A DNA stretch of 6,184 nt from NCBI GenBank assembly GCA_003488145.1, contig DNMQ01000306.1, positions 1-6,184 of the forward strand, written 5' to 3'. This document shows positions 5,680 to 6,184 of the stretch, in pieces. The notes beneath the pieces are model-generated. The model was not told where the DNA came from and did no database searches. It was given only the letters and a program-made list of their open reading frames with translations. Numbering within the stretch: position 1 is the stretch's first letter; each line of letters begins with the position of its first letter. The position numbers and the translations under genes were made by a program. Origin of the DNA: Pseudomonas sp. (GTDB taxonomy: Bacteria > Pseudomonadota > Gammaproteobacteria > Pseudomonadales > Pseudomonadaceae).

Positions 5680-5756
5680 AGGCACATAGCTCAGTTGGTT
5701 AGAGCACCACCTTGACATGGTGGGGGTCGTTGGTTCGAATCCAATTGTGCCTACCA
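5680..5756 (+). tRNA. tRNA-Val (anticodon GAC)
   Basis: The 77-base gene folds as a complete cloverleaf. The acceptor stem is AGGCACA (5680-5686) with TGTGCCT (5746-5752). The D arm has GCTC/GAGC and the AGTTGGTTA loop. The anticodon stem is CCACC (5707-5711) with GGTGG (5719-5723), around the loop TTGACAT with anticodon GAC at 5714-5716. The T arm is GTTGG/CCAAT with loop TTCGAAT. The discriminator base is A and the CCA end is encoded. It reads the valine codons GUC and GUU. Apart from the acceptor stem it closely resembles E. coli tRNA-Val(GAC). It has its own promoter and terminator and sits upstream of thrS, an order I recall from P. aeruginosa. Confidence 0.97.
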
Positions 5757-5764
5757 ATTCGAAT

Positions 5765-5794
5765 AAAAGGGTCGCTTACGCGGCCCTTTTTTTT
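5765..5794 (+). terminator. Intrinsic terminator of tRNA-Val
   Basis: AAAAGGGTCGC (5765-5775) pairs with GCGGCCCTTTT (5780-5790) around a 4-nt TTAC loop, giving a stem of up to 11 bp with one G-U pair, followed at once by a run of T (5787-5794). This is a canonical Rho-independent terminator. It separates tRNA-Val transcription from thrS and implies that thrS has its own promoter between about 5795 and 5860. Confidence 0.92.
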
Positions 5795-5884
5795 GGCTTG
5801 CTTGTCAGGGGTCAGGGTTTCTGAAAGCATCGCCAGTCTTGTTTTCCTCCAGTGACTTCGGTTCGGTCGGGTGAGCCTCAGGCT

Positions 5885-5903
5885 CCTGCCATTGTGCGGC
5901 AGG
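5885..5903 (+). promoter_or_regulatory. Upstream anticodon-like hairpin (UGU) in the thrS leader
   Basis: CCTGCC (5885-5890) pairs with GGCAGG (5898-5903), closing the 7-nt loop ATTGTGC. Numbered as a tRNA anticodon loop, U33 is present and positions 34-36 are UGU, a threonine anticodon. Position 37 is G, not the A of real tRNA-Thr, so the mimicry is weaker than in the downstream hairpin. It sits inside the predicted long-range helix, the place of domain 4 in the E. coli thrS operator. Confidence 0.5.
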
Positions 5904-5943
5904 TGTGCTCGTCGAATCGCTTTACTGGCTCATCCCAACCCAT

Positions 5944-5964
5944 GTGGCCTTTGGTACGGGTCAC
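5944..5964 (+). promoter_or_regulatory. tRNA-Thr(GGU) anticodon-arm mimic next to the thrS ribosome-binding site
   Basis: GTGGCCT (5944-5950) pairs with GGGTCAC (5958-5964), 7 bp including two G-U pairs, closing the 7-nt loop TTGGTAC. The anticodon loop of E. coli tRNA-Thr(GGU) is TTGGTAA, so six of seven bases agree, including U33, the anticodon GGU and A37. It ends five bases before the Shine-Dalgarno region, the position of domain 2 in the E. coli thrS operator, where bound ThrRS would exclude the ribosome. Confidence 0.7.
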
Positions 5965-5983
5965 CACTAGGAGAGGAGGCGCC

Positions 5984-6184
5984 ATGCCCACCATTACTCT
6001 TCCCGACGGCAGTCAGCGTTCGTTCGATCATCCGGTTACTGTGGCCGAAGTGGCTCAGTCCATTGGTGCTGGCCTCGCTAGGGCGACCGTTGCCGGCAAG
6101 GTCGACGGCAAGCTGGTCGATGCTTGTGATCTGATTGAAAAAGATGCAGCGCTACAGATCATCACGCCGAAGGATGAGGAGGGG
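5984..6184 (+). CDS. thrS: Threonyl-tRNA synthetase, 5' part (runs off the window)
   Basis: ThrRS charges tRNA-Thr with threonine in the cytoplasm. Only the first 67 codons are present, with no stop. They encode [20 protein letters not shown] and continue through [20 protein letters not shown] to [10 protein letters not shown], which is the N-terminal TGS domain (about 1-61). The editing, catalytic and anticodon-binding domains would follow outside; the full protein is usually about 640 residues. The start is fixed by the conserved MPTITLPDG beginning and by AGGAGG (5974-5979) four bases upstream, with a second AGGAG at 5969-5973. An in-frame ATG at 5942 lies inside the predicted operator hairpin region and is not used. 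In Pseudomonas thrS is normally followed by infC, rpmI and rplT. Confidence 0.95.
   Translation, partial: MPTITLPDGSQRSFDHPVTVAEVAQSIGAGLARATVAGKVDGKLVDACDLIEKDAALQIITPKDEEG

Larger units (their letters stand above)
5860..5983 (+). promoter_or_regulatory. Putative thrS translational operator (tRNA-Thr-mimicking leader)
   Basis: The leader can fold into a modular structure. GGGTGAGCC (5869-5877) pairs with GGCTCATCC (5927-5935), 9 bp with one G-U, extended by GGTT (5860-5863) with AACC (5937-5940). This long-range helix encloses a hairpin at 5885-5903. Immediately 3' of the helix comes a second hairpin (5944-5964), and then the unpaired Shine-Dalgarno region (AGGAG 5969-5973, AGGAGG 5974-5979). 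Both hairpins have 7-nt loops with U at the position of U33 and a threonine anticodon at 34-36. In E. coli, ThrRS binds a four-domain operator of this kind in its own mRNA and blocks ribosome binding. The pairings are seen in the sequence; autoregulation here is inference. A local hairpin GAGCC-TCA-GGCTC (5873-5885) competes with the long-range helix. Confidence 0.65.

Noticed and set aside
5680..5756. tRNA-Val 3' end as an integration (att) site
   Set aside because: No second copy of the tRNA end and no integrase gene is seen in the window; thrS follows directly, as expected for a core locus.
5802..5830. TTGTCA-N17-AAGCAT as a thrS promoter
   Set aside because: The position is right, but the -10 box matches only three of six consensus bases; too weak to annotate.
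5942..5983. In-frame upstream ATG that would extend thrS by 14 residues, including adjacent Thr codons ACC ACT
   Set aside because: The strong AGGAGG and the conserved MPTITLPDG start fix translation at 5984. The extra codons fall in the predicted operator hairpin and Shine-Dalgarno, and two Thr codons are too few for a leader-peptide attenuator.
5871..6134. Plus-strand open frame overlapping the thrS start
   Set aside because: It is out of frame with the conserved ThrRS N-terminus and starts within the predicted structured leader.

Overview
The window looks like chromosomal DNA from a member of the Pseudomonadaceae (Pseudomonas or Stutzerimonas-like). The proteins read like Pseudomonas orthologues: the ThrRS N-terminus, the PauB/PuuB oxidase, and the PA2779/PA2778 pair. 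Most genes are GC-rich, and the strong promoter has the TTGAC-N16-TAGAAT layout with a GC-rich discriminator. No insertion sequence, CRISPR array or phage gene is visible. This call rests on recognition from memory, not on a database search.

Left part (1-1031, minus strand). The extreme left edge holds a probable stable-RNA promoter firing out of the window. Next come a small YgdI/YgdR-type (DUF903) lipoprotein and mobA (molybdenum cofactor guanylyltransferase). mobA is upstream and the two genes are probably co-transcribed. A large hairpin follows the lipoprotein gene.

Middle part (1032-2367). A gap with a 12-bp repeat and a possible gene remnant leads into a plus-strand, multi-pass membrane acyltransferase (acyltransferase-3 family). 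Sampled stretches of this gene have visibly lower GC than mobA, so it is probably accessory surface-modification cargo. It ends at a strong inverted repeat shared with the convergent next gene.

Envelope/protease part (2368-4221). A minus-strand lipoprotein of the I78 peptidase-inhibitor family, with a GTG start, is divergent from a two-gene plus-strand unit. The first gene of the unit is a PA2779-like secreted membrane peptide. The second is a PA2778-like C39-type cysteine peptidase lipoprotein with a C-terminal TPR-like region. Stop and start overlap as TTGA. All three products are predicted to be exported to the envelope.

Right part (4228-6184). A gamma-glutamylputrescine oxidase (PuuB/PauB) lies on the minus strand. 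It is followed by tRNA-Val(GAC) with its own strong promoter and an intrinsic terminator, then by the 5' end of thrS, which runs off the window.

The most interesting signal is in the thrS leader. A hairpin just upstream of the Shine-Dalgarno has a 7-nt loop almost identical to the tRNA-Thr(GGU) anticodon loop. A second anticodon-like hairpin (UGU) lies further upstream, enclosed by a 9-bp long-range helix. This matches the modular architecture of the E. coli thrS translational operator and predicts autoregulation by ThrRS.
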